A stretch of 64,000 bases of DNA from Bugulina stolonifera (lineage: Eukaryota; Bryozoa; Gymnolaemata; Cheilostomatida; Bugulidae): assembly GCA_935421135.1 (NCBI GenBank), contig OW285187.1:31064818-31128817 (forward strand). Direction: 5' to 3'. The translations under genes were made by a program, and so were the position numbers. Below are positions 1-12,681 of this stretch, one piece after another. The notes beneath the pieces are model-generated. The model made no database searches, was not told where the DNA came from, and saw only the letters and a list, made by a program, of their open reading frames with translations. Within the stretch, counting starts at the first letter, position 1, and each line of letters opens with the position of its first letter.

Positions 1-135
1 AAAGTGTACCAATACCACTAATACAAGAGTAACTGCATCCATCTTGCCGTTTCGAATATTTGTTTCAATTTCTTCCAAGTAATGTGCTACCATTACAGGG
101 CATAGGCCTACACACTTACATTGCTCTGCCTCCAC
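1..135 (-). CDS. Possible partial exon running off the left edge
   Basis: On the minus strand, 45 codons are open from position 135 to the window edge, preceded by an AG acceptor. The reading contains a helix-like hydrophilic stretch (HYLEEIETNIRNGKMDAV) followed by a hydrophobic Val/Leu run, so it could be an N-terminal exon leading into a membrane segment; an in-frame ATG is at codon 15. I do not recognise it. No other exon of the same gene could be identified to its right. It may be chance, since only 135 bases are visible. Confidence 0.3.
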   Translation of the reverse strand, partial: MEAEQCKCVGLCPVMVAHYLEEIETNIRNGKMDAVTLVLVVLVHF

Positions 136-1677
136 CTACCAAAATTAAGAAAAATCATGATATTCAAGAATAATCTGTGGCACACAAATAATTTCTCTTG
201 TTTAGTTATCTACATGTATGTCTGAATAATCTGTGTTTTTGTAGGTCTTAGGCAACTTTAGTTGACTTAATCTCCATGTGTGTCAAGAAAGAATTGTAGC
301 CAGCATCAGTGAGTATCATTGTAGTGTTTAAATTCAACTTCGTACTCTATCTCAGTACCCACTACCATTATGCGCCATGGTCTCCATTAATGGAGCAGTA
401 TGTTCTTATTATGTTCCAAAACTGAAACTTCTAATTTGGGTTGCGTTTGCTAGTCTGTTGTATAGTACAACCATATTATAATGTTTCTATCGGTATACAT
501 GTAAATGGTATTTGCAGGAAACTTACTCTCTGTAGACTTTCTATTGTAGAATGTTTTCTTAATGAAGGGCAGCTTCAATAATTGATGAGTAAGCGGACAG
601 TGCTGGATCTAAGCAACTATTTGTCTATTACTGAAAATAGAAGTTTATTCAGGATAAGCCACATGCACTACAAATACAGATACAAATGAGTTGAAAGGTT
701 AGTTGGAGAAAGTACCTTGATACACTTAGAGACCAATCATATGATGCAAGCCAGCATTTAACAAATACATTGTGTACATTATTCTGATGTGAAAATCAGC
801 TAATTAATTAATTAATATTATAGTTTTCCACAGCAAGTACAACAGCCCTTATTTGAGACTAAATGCGCTAAAAGCATCACTTTTGGTTTAGCCAGAGTAA
901 CAAGAAATAATCTATGCTCTTCAATTTGCATTGCTTTGTAGCATATGCTTAGCATCTTGTCCTAATACTGCAATTTTACAGCAATCTAAATCTTGCACTA
1001 TACAATAATTTTATACCGCTACTAACATTATACTGCTTGAAAACTGTAGGTTGTTACATGGATTTTTACCCCTTATTTACATGTACATGTGCATGTAGAT
1101 TAGCATTCATGTTGAGATGGAACCCTTAGCGCTTTCTGTACTTTCACAGGTCTAATAAGTTGATACTAATTTGTAATGTACATGTATTACATAACAGAAA
1201 GCTGAAGAGGTGAATGAACTGTAGGGGGAGCAGACAAATTCATAGGCCTAGACTTGGTTCAACTGCTATAGACATAACAGCTGGAAGCACATTGTACAAT
1301 GTAAGTTCAATCCCTTGCATAATTTTCAACAATCTCACAGTTTACCCAGCTATGGTAACTTTTTCACTCTTGACAGCATTTTATGAAGGTTTAAGGAGTG
1401 TCGCTAATCTCCCATAGAGATGCTATTTGGACAACTTTATGGAAAAATGTTGCTGCAGCAAAAGACAAGTGAAATGTTCTGTATTTTAGATATATGAAAC
1501 GGGAATTCGCTCTGCTCAAGAGAACCGCCACCAGTGATGAAAAAGATGCGGAGGCCATGGGTGAAAGAAATCCAAAACTATGTAATTGTACATTGACTTG
1601 GTTATCAAAGCTTTTAACTGGTATTACAAGACAGTGCCTTAAAACTGTTTTAATAAACTGTATAATGTGGTGACCGG
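136..1677. other. Gene-free AT-rich DNA
   Basis: I see no supported gene. Short ORFs on both strands lack splice context or protein-like composition. There are scattered ACATGT palindromes and a TTAATTAATTAATTAA run near 800-815. Confidence 0.5.
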
Positions 1678-1764
1678 CTGCCCTTGACACTGAGGCCGCC
1701 CTTGACACTGAGGCCGCCCTTGACACTGAGGCCGCCTTTGACACTAGCGCTGCCCTTGACACTG
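1678..1764. repeat. 18-bp minisatellite
   Basis: About five tandem copies of an 18-bp unit (GAGGCCGCCCTTGACACT and variants), clearly GC-richer than its surroundings. The last copies are diverged (AGCGCTGCCCTTGACACT). The repeat opens a minus-strand reading frame with repeated SVSRAA, which I treat as a by-product of the repeat rather than a gene. Confidence 0.75.
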
Positions 1765-1875
1765 ACCGACCGCAGTAGGACCTACCAGACAGCTCTATGT
1801 TAATCTGTGTCTGTGACAGGACACTAAGCAGGCCAGGCCAAGTGGTTAGATGGCTATCATCCATATTAATCTATT

Positions 1876-2208
1876 ATGTAATTGTTATGCTATAATCACC
1901 CATTATCTTATCTGTGATATTTATATTATTATACTTACTTGTGTATTCTCGTCTCAGTACTACAGAGTATATAAGAGGACAATTTCATTGTACGGAGGAT
2001 TCATTGTTATACCTAGATAGTGTTTTTCACACAATACGCTATTCTACTTAAACTACTAAATACCACTGAATAGTTGATCTGGGAGCACATAGGATAGCAG
2101 CAAACCCAGTACCTACTTAGGGTGGCTTGAACCAATAAGAAGTTATCATCTCTCTACTCTTACAAGTTAGCAGTGGCTGGCCTGTGGCGGACAGCCATTA
2201 CAAGTTTT
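1876..2208 (+). repeat. LTR-like block (possible solo LTR)
   Basis: The block begins TGTAATTG and ends CCATTACA, the inverted termini typical of LTRs. It holds a TATA box (TATATAAGAGG near 1968). The ATTACA end resembles those of the LTR-like blocks near 26.3 and 43.1 kb. No clear target duplication was found, so the limits are uncertain. Confidence 0.3.
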
Positions 2209-5200
2209 ATTATTTCACTTTATGATAATTACATCACCCAATGATGCAATGTTTCCCAACTACAGGTTATAGGGTGCCCAACACTACAACATTAACTAAT
2301 GCAACAGTATCACTAAAATGCACAATAATTAACATTGCCAAACAGAGTGAATTTTGCTCTTGAACGTAGGCACAATCTCATTCGCTAGCTGTTCATTGTT
2401 AGTAGGAAATAGCAGTTCATGTAGTTAGACCTTGGTGTATTAGTAGTTGTCCTCTCTTCACACACTGACCATCAGCAGTACAGAAAACACCCGGCCTTGC
2501 ATGTGCATTGTCTACTGGGCACTCATTAGCTATTTATTGTAATTATAAATTAGCCTTTCTCAGCCAGTTATGTTCAACTTCTACCAGCAAAACACAAATG
2601 GTGAGAGAGAGGACAACTTCTATTTACAACAATTCTCTGATGAATGAACAAAATCTAGGAGTATCAACTTGATATACATGTTGCAATTCTAACTAAATTT
2701 GTAATCTAAATAATAATTATTCTTCAGGAGCAAGGGCCTTCATTCAATAATGATCATAGAGAGAAGTTATCCTCTCACTTTCCATCTGTCTCCTACTGGT
2801 AGAAATGAAACAAAATAGATTGAGAGAGGACGACTGCCAACTGCAATCAATAGTTTTGTGCCTATGAATTGTATTTCTCCAAAATACATTCAATATTAAT
2901 AAAGAATCTTCCTGAGAAAGGGTTAAGTTATGATTTCATATTTTTATGTGTAGCCTATTCACAATTCACTGTATTATAAATTATATTCTATAAGTCTGTG
3001 TGCATCTAGTATGTACATGTAGGATGAAGCTCCCTGTCTGTATTCTTCAACCAAAACAAGAGCAGCAACATCACAGCAAAACAGGTTAAAATGACAGCTC
3101 AAGAACTCTCTGTTTAGGTTTTGGGGCACCACTGTTCATGCTGGGTTTAATGGGCAGTGACTGAAGAGCAGTAGTGAAAATGTGGTGAAATCATACACCA
3201 CCATTAATAGATGAGAAACAGCTAAGCATGTGATACATGTACATTGTACATCTACCATGTACGTAAATGTACATGTACAATGTATATGAAATGACACAGA
3301 CTTATTCTGTCCCATCCTTACATTGCACTTGCATGTATTGAGAATATTAGGATTATGTGATGTGCATGTAGACAGGTGTACAATTATACATGTCATATGG
3401 AAGTTAATAATATTAAATATTTTAGCTTCTCAAATTGAAGTGTATTGCAATACCTGCTTGATAGGGCTGCAGTTGCAGTAACACATTTACCTACGTGGTA
3501 CTATTAGTTAGAGTAGGCTAAGGCATGAAAGTACATGTCATTCCTTTCTCTTGCACTACCTGTTGCCTTGCTTGCAAATAATTGAGAACGAGGAAGTACT
3601 AACAGCAGTTAGTCTATCAATATTATTACATGTAGTTCAACAAAGGTGGCCAGGGCTGATCCCTGCTCCTCTTTGATATACAGTATATCTACAATTTATT
3701 AGCCACAGGGGCCCTTGTGACATGTGTTCTGCACTTTTTCTCTCTGCCTTAGAGATCTTTGTTGTTGTTGAGACAATGAGTTGAAGAATTACATACCTAC
3801 ATGTTGGATTATAATACTCTTATACATTAAATAACAACACCAGACCTCTCAAAATGTTTTACATAATATACAATGTACTGTACATGTACATGTATAACAT
3901 GTACATGTACATCACATATTGTTCATAATAAGAGTCATGTACTAGCAGTGTACATGCATAATATAAAACATACTGTGTACAATTATCTAACAATCTAACA
4001 GACTATCCAAACTTATGTTCCCTGCAGAACCGAAGCAATTAGGGTAGTTAGAATAGACAGACAGAGCCAAATCTATCACACAGATCATAACCATGTAAAT
4101 GTGAGAGACATACGTACATTGTATATCGGACATAATAATTATTCTAGTGAGACCAGCAGCAGTAGGTCATACATAAACAAAAGATTGAAGGTTCTCTCAG
4201 TGTTTATTTTAGCATATTGTATAGCTTCAGGTTGTGTACTACCCATGAACGCAATTTTTAGTACATTCTTCCAGCAGACAACGACTAAAGTGAGCCTAAT
4301 CTACCAAGAATACCTACATGTACATGTTGATCAATCCATTAAAACAACAGAAAAATAAAATTATAGATGTCACATACATGTAAAGAGAATACAACTTCAG
4401 TTCAGAATATACAAATGTACATGTGCATGTATCTTGCTAGCAGCTCTAAGAGGAACACCATGGATGCATGAACGCAATACCATACATGTACATGTATATT
4501 ATGTAAGTTACAAAAATGTGGTAGGAGATGCACTGTTTTTGTAGCAACTGTGTTTACTCAGCTGTGTAAAAGAGAGGGCAACCATTAGTGTAGATGGGAC
4601 ATACTGAAAGCCAGCATCTAATATTATACTTGCTTTCTGTAGGAGGCTTTCAATTATTTCATGTATATATTTAGTAGTTGTCCTCCCTCCTCCACAGCTG
4701 AACAATTGCAGTATACATACACGTAGCTGCTGACACGTGCATTGTAAATGATATTCGTACTAATAGTAGTTGGAGCACTTTTGTACTTGGTCAAATATGC
4801 ATGTTAAATCCACATAATTTAACACTTGGATGTTTTATTCCCTGGATAACATTTGAGAGAGGGGAGACAACCCAGAAACATTGTGAAAAATAGCACATGC
4901 ATTAGCCCAGAAGCCTATAGCATTGACACTTGTATCATAGTACTGCTGTGTCATGATATTGAACAACATTATCAACTATGGCTTGGCTTCTGGAGTCTTG
5001 TTATGCTCCTACTGTAGAATGAACTTGGTAGAAATACTTTACTTACATGTACATTCAGAAAGACTGATTCTAGAAGCAATTCAAATTTAAATTGGTTATG
5101 AACTCATGATCATGACTTATGACGAAGTCACTAGTGGTTTGGACTAGGATTGGCATTGTTTGTACACCATAGTAGCGTGAAAAAATAAACTCTGCTATCC

Positions 5201-6010
5201 TTAATGCTCTTTCACAGAAGGCAACTGTTTTGTACATATTTTCGACACCTGCCTAGTAGTTCCAGCTGTAGTATAAGTCTAACATACATGTACATGTAAA
5301 TAAACAGAGAAACATAATTTGTATTGAATACTTGTTTTATTACAACCTGTTTATTACAATAATTACATAGATATAATTGAATTATTATACTTCTTTCCTT
5401 TTCCCTTCCTCTGTAATCTCTTCTTATTCTGCAAATGAAAATCAGAATTTTATTACTGCAATTTGCAGAAGAAAATCACAACTTTGTAGAGGCTATGTTG
5501 ATGAATGTTGGTGCAACATTGGCAGAATGACTACTGCTTACCAGCAGAACCCTTTTACTGACACTAAATAATACTAACTAATTACATGACTAATTCTACC
5601 AGCTTCTTATTGATTGCAATTACATGGGTTGAGGATCAAACAGGTGACTGGGCCCCCAAGCTAGAGGCCAGGTACATAGCGGCCAGGTACATTGCCAGGT
5701 ACTAGCGATATTACATGTACATATAATATGGCTGTGTGTTCACATGCATTTCAGTTTGTAAAACTGCATGAAATGTGGTTGAATACGACATTAATGCAGC
5801 ACAAATGCAGGCATCAGTCGCTGAAATTTTCAGATTGCTGGCCAAGACTATGAATAACAATAAAACACATTAAATGATTGCTAAGCCAGGGACTTGCGCA
5901 TGCATGTACCAAACATACATGTACATTTATTAAAATTTGAATTGAATACCACTGATTTAGGACCTACATTGTACAAATATATCATTTATTTTAATTGTGA
6001 CATACAGTAC
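2209..6010. other. Gene-free DNA with transposon-terminal motifs
   Basis: No convincing gene. Inverted copies of GAAGTTGTCCTCTC-like sequence (near 2445, 2606, 2760, 2820 and 4677) match the arms of the palindromic element at 44.0 kb and are probably decayed termini of that family. There is a dense ACATGT/TACATGTA cluster at 3870-3913 and a short direct repeat of GCCAGGTAC near 5669-5700. Confidence 0.45.
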
Positions 6011-6084
6011 CTGTAGTTGAATCCATTAGTAGGAAAGGGAGCATAGGAGTGAAGTATCTTTCTTCTTCGTAAGCCCATCATTAC
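6011..6084 (-). other. Candidate small exon
   Basis: On the minus strand a good acceptor (TATGTTTCAG) precedes 74 bases ending at CTACAG|GTACTG, a fair donor. One frame is fully open and reads MMGLRRRKILHSYAPFP then TNGFNY. It could be an exon, but its phase does not join the candidate exon at 7739-7855 in a frame open in both, so they may be unrelated, non-coding, or false. Confidence 0.2.
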
Positions 6085-7738
6085 TGAAACATAAAACAAC
6101 AAAAGGTTGATCATCATAACTTATGCAGACAGTTCACCTGGCCACTAGGATTAAATGTAGAAACAGTAGAAATAAAATTATACAATAGGGCTAGTGCTAC
6201 CCTCTATCATTACATTAATTAACCCATGCCAATATCTTATAATAAAACTAGGGGTTCTATCAAAATATCTATTTTTAAACTCTGCGGCATCATGGAGCAT
6301 GGTATCTCATAATTTTGTAGAAAGATACAATATTAATGACTGAACTGACATAAATACTCGATCAGAAATATGTTACACGGGACTGCTTGATTGTTAGAGA
6401 CTATTTGTACGTGTCAACAGAGATCTATATTATTGTGAATACATGAGAAAGGCAATCATCTAAGTATGTGTATAAGCTAAGTTGCAACGGTGAGAGGTTG
6501 TTGTGCAAACAAGGTGTAGTTGACCTGCAATCTAAACTAATTTTGTGCACCCATAACTATGACAAGAATGGTAAAACAACCGGCTACCATTTTTCTATTA
6601 AGTTCATTAGCCAAATTTTCACTTACTAACAAACAACCCTGCGAAGAGCATGATAGACATAGTTAGCTTTTCTCTAAAGTCATTAAAAAACCTCTATGTA
6701 TCTAAATAGAATCAGAGTAGTCTCTCCCCCACATGCTTGTGTTACCTAGAAATACATATTATACAAAGACATGTTTACTATGATAGCAGGTTTGACTATT
6801 TGATACAATGTACAGCGTGAAAAAGTTGAGAAAATCGGATACAATTTATGCGAATTGACATTATTAGTAAGGGTGGGTAACTCTCACTGCAAACATTATC
6901 ATGGAAACTTTAACCATTTTTGACTACTTTTCGTGCAGTTTAGCATGAGATAGTTACTCCACTAACAGTTTAGATATGATTATAAAGCTATGACAGCCAT
7001 GGTGCTAAATAGTGGGTTTGCAAAGAAGGTCAACTTTAACAATCAACTTAATAATCTTAATTTAATTGAGACTGTACACCCCATGACATTGAAAAATCCA
7101 CTGAAATCAATTAAAGTTAATTCGGAACTGGGAAAGAGGTCTATTTATTTTACTGCCGCTAATCTATTTGGTGAGCATGCGTGGGACCTACGAGGCCTCC
7201 GCGGTGGGGTCTATGCGGGACACCTGGCTGCTCATCTCTGGGAGCTTGATGCATAGTGGGTGGGCGCAGCGTGTGTCCCTGGTTGCATGTGTCAGCCTTC
7301 TGTGGCTGGCGAACCTCTGGAATGGGGCTGTCACAACTCTAGTTTCGAACTATCTGATTAGCCCCATGTTCTATTACCTTATTTTAATATCACTACTATT
7401 TGAATAATGATGACATAAACTAATATAAATAAATGAAAAAAAACATGACTCTGTCAGAAGTGCCATGATGTTCAATCACAACCCAAAGTAGTTTGACAGC
7501 ATGCATGTTCTTTACAAATATATACTACTAGGTGTAAATTTATACACTTTGTAATACATGTTGGTTAGGGCATTGCATGGCTGAAATGCAGGTCAAGTAG
7601 GCCTATCCTGTCTGTTTACCTTAAACAATTTTAGTCATATGTGACACATTTAGCCTACTATTATAGGTTTAATCTAGTTTTGACCAACCAGGCAGGCATC
7701 CTAAGTACAATAATACACTAGGGAATTTTTGCTTACAG
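6085..7738. other. Non-coding DNA with a GC-rich island
   Basis: Mostly AT-rich without a gene. A stretch at about 7155-7345 is strikingly GC-richer than its surroundings and contains overlapping short ORFs in two frames. It has no splice context or recognisable protein, and may be a fragment of an inserted element. Confidence 0.4.
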
Positions 7739-7855
7739 CTTCATAGGATTTGCTCCCACATAAGTCTGACTCTTCCTTTGATGTTGGAACCACACTTTCT
7801 GGTAGCTGCCAAGTGTCTGCATCTTTCTGTCTTTTCCTTGCATCAAATAAAAATC
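7739..7855 (-). other. Candidate exon, minus strand
   Basis: An acceptor (CATTTTAAG) and a donor (GAAGCT|GTAAGC) bound 117 bases that are open in two frames. One frame is hydrophilic and protein-like (ARKRQKDADTWQLPESVV). The next candidate exon (6011-6084) starts with TAA in that phase. I cannot assign it to a gene; it might be a 3' exon of a transcript starting further right. Confidence 0.25.
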
Positions 7856-8403
7856 CTTAAAATGATATGGAATATAATATTATAACTACTAGTTAATGCA
7901 ATAATGGTTTGAGCAGATGAAGTTTTGATCAATCATTTACATAAATATAAATAATGTTATTTAGGCCTATATCTACATGACTGTATAATAAGCACCGGTC
8001 TGAATTGATTGTAAGAAATTTACTGGGCTGCATTTGGTCTTCTAGTTGGTTGTAGTAAAGCACTGCAGCCTACATGGTTTTGACAGTTGGTTCAGTTTTG
8101 GAGTTCAAATAACCTAGGAAAGTTTAAGTTTTTTCTTCATCCCTTGACCTTTTCACCTTATCCTTAGCTAACCTACAGCAACAAGCAACCGGGTACAAAG
8201 AAACCCTTGTCTTCACTCACCAAAGTTTATGAAGATAAGGGTTGCAGTCTTCTACAAGTCGGCTAGCTACCGTAAATCCGTTTATCCTGCTAGCCAATAG
8301 GTGCACAGCTCCTTGGCACAGTCTCCTATGGGATGCGTAGGATAGTTGCAGTTCACTACATAACAAAGCTAAATTTAAACTTCTTATTTCAGTTTCTATC
8401 CAA
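7856..8403. other. Gene-free DNA
   Basis: Nothing recognisable: AT-rich sequence leading into the inverted-repeat complex. Confidence 0.5.
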
Positions 8404-9315
8404 CAGAGCTGGATCTAAGTCAACAGGTCGACTCATTGTAAACTTTTGGAGGCAAGCCAAGTTGAAGTCAAGTCAGAGCTGCTTCAAGTCAGTGTACAAT
8501 GCAAGTCTCAAGTCAAGTGGGAGACAACTTCAAAAAACATTGACAGGTTTTTTTACAAAACATCACTTTTTTAATAGACATTGCAATCTATTGCATACCA
8601 GAGCTGGGTCCAAGTCATAGATTGACTTGCTAAGTCAAGTCATACGTCGACTTGACTTGGACTTGTCAACACACTGACTTGATTTGAATTTGACTTGCAT
8701 ATCAATGTGACTTGACTTGGACGCAGCAATGACTTGTGATTTTGACTTGGGTTCTGTCAAGTCAATGTGGAGAATAAAGTAGTGCAAGTAGTATGGTGTA
8801 AGTAGTGAATACAATGCACAATGCAATAATTAGTCAATTAAACTACAATACGTAGACTGGAATTGGAGGACTGGCCAGTGGACACTCTGTACTGTCCCAT
8901 GTTCTGTTTATATGCTATGTAACACAGTATCACCGTCACCAATACTGTATATAATACTACATGACCAGTCTCAACTGTAGTGCCAATATTGCTACATACA
9001 TAGACTAGTTGCCATAATTAATGTCTAGCATACATGCCCATCCAACTACATTTTGGCATGGTTTTTCATGCATTGGAATGTCTACTAAAAGAAAAAAGTG
9101 TTGTTTGGAAGGATGTACAATAATCTTGAAGTTGTCTCCCACTTGACTTGCATTTCAACTTGCAAGTAGACAAGCGGCCTTGAACTTGACTTGTGACTTG
9201 CATGACAGCTGACTTGACTTAAGGTAGCACTGACTCGACATGGACTTGACTTGCCTCCAAAGTTTTAAAAAATGGCTTGACTTGTTGACTTGCAAGTCGA
9301 CTGGGACACAACTCT
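8404..9315. mobile_element. Inverted-repeat element A (hAT-like foldback)
   Basis: The left arm (8404 to about 8545) starts CAGAGCTGGATCTAAGTC. The right arm (about 9125-9315) is its diverged inverted copy, ending CACAACTCTG. Both arms contain many AAGTC/GACTT subterminal repeats, and both share GTGGGAGACAACTTCAA at their inner ends. CAGAG termini and repeated AAGTC motifs are typical of non-autonomous hAT-like elements. The arms are interlocked with those of element B rather than nested in them. There is no transposase. Confidence 0.6.
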
Positions 9316-9838
9316 GTTTCAAACCATGCAAAAGTTTAGCCGGGTATGCATGCCATTCAACTATGATAAAGAACCAATCTATAGATGATGTAATGAATGA
9401 TATTGGCACTGATATCTAGACTGGTCATGTGGTATTGTACATTAGTAATGGTGATACAGTGTTTAATCGGACGTAAGCAGCACACGATAAGGGGGTGTCA
9501 ACTAGCTACCCTGTAATTCCAAACTAGTTCATATTGTAGTGCATAGTCTCAAACCCCTAACCCTGATATACTCTGAGGAAAGTGATATGTGGGTAGACAA
9601 TTAAGACTTGTTTTTTTATGTTGGCTAAACAGTGTACACAATTTTATCCGTCACATTGACTTGGTATACCCCAATTCAAAGTCCTAAGTCACAAGTAATT
9701 CAGATTTTCAAATTAAGTCAAGTGAAGTCACATTGATGTGCAAGTCAAAGTCAAGTCACCAAGTTGGCAAGTCCAAATCAAGTCGACTAGTGAATTAAAT
9801 TCTTGTCAAGTCAAACCTATGACTTGGACCCAGCTCTG
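8599..9838. mobile_element. Inverted-repeat element B (hAT-like foldback)
   Basis: Its termini are almost perfect inverted copies: CAGAGCTGGGTCCAAGTCAT at 8599 and its complement ending at 9838. The arms are long, about 8599-9080 against 9316-9838, and include AAGTC-rich subterminal parts plus an inner part (for example ACATGACCAGTCT near 8963 and its complement near 9416). A convincing 8-bp target duplication is not seen. No coding capacity. It overlaps element A. Confidence 0.65.
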
Positions 9839-11660
9839 CTGCCTTACATGATAAAACTTAGGCCTACTACAACTTGGAAACTTTCAAAAAATTGATTTGC
9901 ACGATTGGGAGGGATTTTGTGACTGTTTGAAAAGGACAGTTCAAAACAGGACCTTTCGAAACTGGACAGTTCAACACCAGGCAGTTTGAAACCTCTAAAC
10001 CCTAGACTTCAAATAATTTCTATTTTCAAAATTATCTTTTATTTATTTGAAATTAATTGTATGTAAGTTGTGCTCCTCTAAAAATAACCAAAACAGTTTC
10101 GAACAGTCCGGTAGTGAAATGTCCTGTTTTATCTGTCTTTTTGAAATGCCCCTTTACCACTGTAAGGATAGGGCTTACACAGTAAAAGGCCTTATTAAAT
10201 ACTCAATTAATATTACCTTTAAAGTTAGTTTTCAGCATTTATGTTATTAACAGGGTAAACAATTTAATAAAAAATTAAAATTTAATCACATTTTATTATT
10301 TACTATAATTTGTTTTTATATAACTATGCTGTAATTAGGCCTATTACCAATAATAATTTAATTTAATTATTTGTTCATACGAGTATTACATTATTAAATT
10401 TTATAATACTAATAGTACGCATAGGGACCTATACCATATGCTAGTATGAGAATTTAAATTAGTAATATAATGTCCGCATTCATATGGAGATTATTGTGTC
10501 TGCTTACTTCTTTTCAGTTTTTAGCCATTTACGATGTTGGCAAATGAAAACAATAATAAATTCTAATTCAAAAATAAAATTGGTAGACATTTAGGCCTAA
10601 AATATGATTGTTATAATTATACTTATTTTACACTATTTTATATTAATTTAAACAATATCAATATGAATAATTGTTAAAATCATTTAAACTATTGACTATT
10701 TATTTAATTATAATATAATGATTATTATTATTATTATATTATTATAAATTTAATTTATATTGAAATTCACGCATTGGATTGATTATCTTAAGGTTATGTA
10801 ATAATATTCATATTGCATAAATTATTCATATGTCATACCACATCATATGGCTTCTATAGCATAATTATATAAGATAATGACTATGGGGAATTAAAATCAC
10901 ATGTAGTTTAGTAAAAGTATAGTAATAGTGTAAGTATCGAGTAGGTCTAAAATAAAAATAAAAATACTCAACAGAATAGAATATCAATATTACTGAATAT
11001 TAAATTATATATAACTATCATTATAAATGATTGCAATTTGCACTAAAGAGATACTACACAGTGATAGTCAGAGTTTGAGAAGTAAGTGATTTGTGAAGCT
11101 AATGCTGAACTTCTCCCTTTTCAGCCAACAGCTGGTTCCATTCTAAAGTTCAAGCAGTAGGACAAAGAAACAAACTGAAACTGAAGCAGTCTGCATAATA
11201 TGCAAGATGGAGGCTGGAAAACTCATTTCAAGAGAAGACAATTACATTATCAATAATAGATAGCCTTTAGGTCTTTTCCACTTATTTATAATGGGCCTCA
11301 TGGTTGATGCCCTAGTCAAAAGAGCATTGCTTCTAAGAAACCTGAGCTAAAGCATGCTTGCTGTTGGGGGTAACATTGACAAAATTAGAAGTTACTGCAT
11401 AGACTATGGTCAACATACCAAAGATACTGCAAATGTGAATAAGAAGTAGAAGAACATCAAAACTACTTGTACAAGAAAAATATGAATTAAATTTAGCCGT
11501 ATTATCATTTGAGACCAAATAATCAGTTGTCCACCCCCACTCAAAGCTGATCCAACTGGCCTGCAATCAATAGACCGTTCATTCATGACGCAATGTACTT
11601 GTAGCTATATAATAATATAACAGCCACAGTTGTCATTTTACAAAAATGTATTGACACTGT
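9839..11660. other. Gene-free, extremely AT-rich tract
   Basis: No gene. About 10240-11050 is exceptionally AT-rich, with ATT runs near 10725-10750. This could be a matrix attachment or replication-related tract, or simply unconstrained DNA. Confidence 0.5.
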
Positions 11661-11691
11661 GGTTGTTCTAGGGTACCCCCCTAGAACAACC
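11661..11691. repeat. Short perfect hairpin
   Basis: A 12-bp stem (GGTTGTTCTAGG and its complement CCTAGAACAACC) encloses a 7-base loop. It lies just left of the LTR-like fragment and may belong to an old element. Confidence 0.7.
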
Positions 11692-11768
11692 ATATTTTGC
11701 ATCGCCTTTCAATCCTTCGATAACCTATATGGTAATTTTCCTGAGGGATGTACTGCTTAGTTACAAGT

Positions 11769-11865
11769 ACTGTTCACTCTATATGTAAGGCCTAGCACTA
11801 CTCATTGGCTCTTCTCACACCTTCACTATCGCACCAGCACTCTCATGCCTAGCAGAAACATTACA
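11769..11865 (+). repeat. LTR end fragment
   Basis: Matches the right end of the LTR-like block at 43.03-43.14 kb: both start CTGTTCACTCT.TATGTAA and end AAACATTACA. It is probably the 3' remnant of an old LTR of that family. Confidence 0.4.
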
Positions 11866-11934
11866 ACGTAGATAAAATGCTAACACTATTTATTACAGTG
11901 GTTTATATTCATTATTCTCCCGAACACATACATG

Positions 11935-12400
11935 CACTATGTATTTGGGAGAATAGACATTGTAGTTGTTACCTCAGTGGTTATCTTCTCACGCAAATGA
12001 GTACACAACCTGTCGCACAGACAGAGTAGGTCAAGTCTGAAATTGATTGTGTTACCTTGTTAGCAGCTCTTTTCCCAAAATGAACAGCACCACTAAGATA
12101 TCCACTCCATACTTCACTGGACTCTGTGCCTGCAAACTCTAATCTGAAATACAGTTAGTGAACCGTTAACTGTAGGGACCTGTTCCTACGATATTTCCAT
12201 GCATTATGGGTGAATGAGAACTTATGTATGAAAAAGTATTTTTGAAACTGTTTAGCCTATAGTATTACAAATATAGCTCAATTGAGCAATATGCTGCAGG
12301 CCTAGCTATCTTCCTCCCATCGTATTAGAGTACATGTATGGTTACATTTATGGGTGTACTGTTCTTAGTACTGGCTCAATAACCAACAGTTTAGGCTAGC
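11935..12400 (-). pseudogene. Relic of a third monoamine-oxidase-like gene (one exon)
   Basis: The block aligns with the exon-10 region of the two complete monoamine-oxidase-like genes, including both flanking introns. The exon itself (12056-12143, 88 bases as in both full copies) keeps its acceptor and donor. It encodes the C-terminal FAD-domain signature with [19 protein letters not shown], intact and free of stops. No other exon of this copy is visible on either side: similarity ends near 12400 to the right and near 11935 to the left. It is a truncated duplicate, or an outlying fragment split by later rearrangement. Confidence 0.7.
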
Positions 12401-12681
12401 ACTGGCAATGTTTTGATATCATTCGCTTTTTCAGTTATATAATTTAACATGCAAGCTATTAACACACATCAAAATCTTCAAGTACATTCACATGTATATA
12501 TTATATACTCTGGGTTGGGGCTGTGTAATGCGCTTATGGAAATCCTTGTATGTGAGCTTATAGCATGTTTATATGTTAGAGGTTTGGCCATTCTTTTTGT
12601 ATTTGATCTTTCTTTCTGCAAGCAATTTTAGAATCACAACATATTTTCATGTGTGGGCCTATATTTACAACAAATTGATAA
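12401..12681. other. Short gene-free gap
   Basis: Nothing recognised between the relic exon and the SINE. Confidence 0.5.

Noticed and set aside
1391..1864. 157-codon minus-strand ORF with SVSRAA repeats
   Set aside because: Opened by the 18-bp minisatellite; flanking parts have no protein-like conservation or splice context.
4508..4705. 65-codon minus-strand ORF beginning MFSCGGGRTTTKYIHEIIES
   Set aside because: Protein-like at first sight, but its start lies in a transposon-arm motif (GTTGTCCTCC) and no splice partners are seen.
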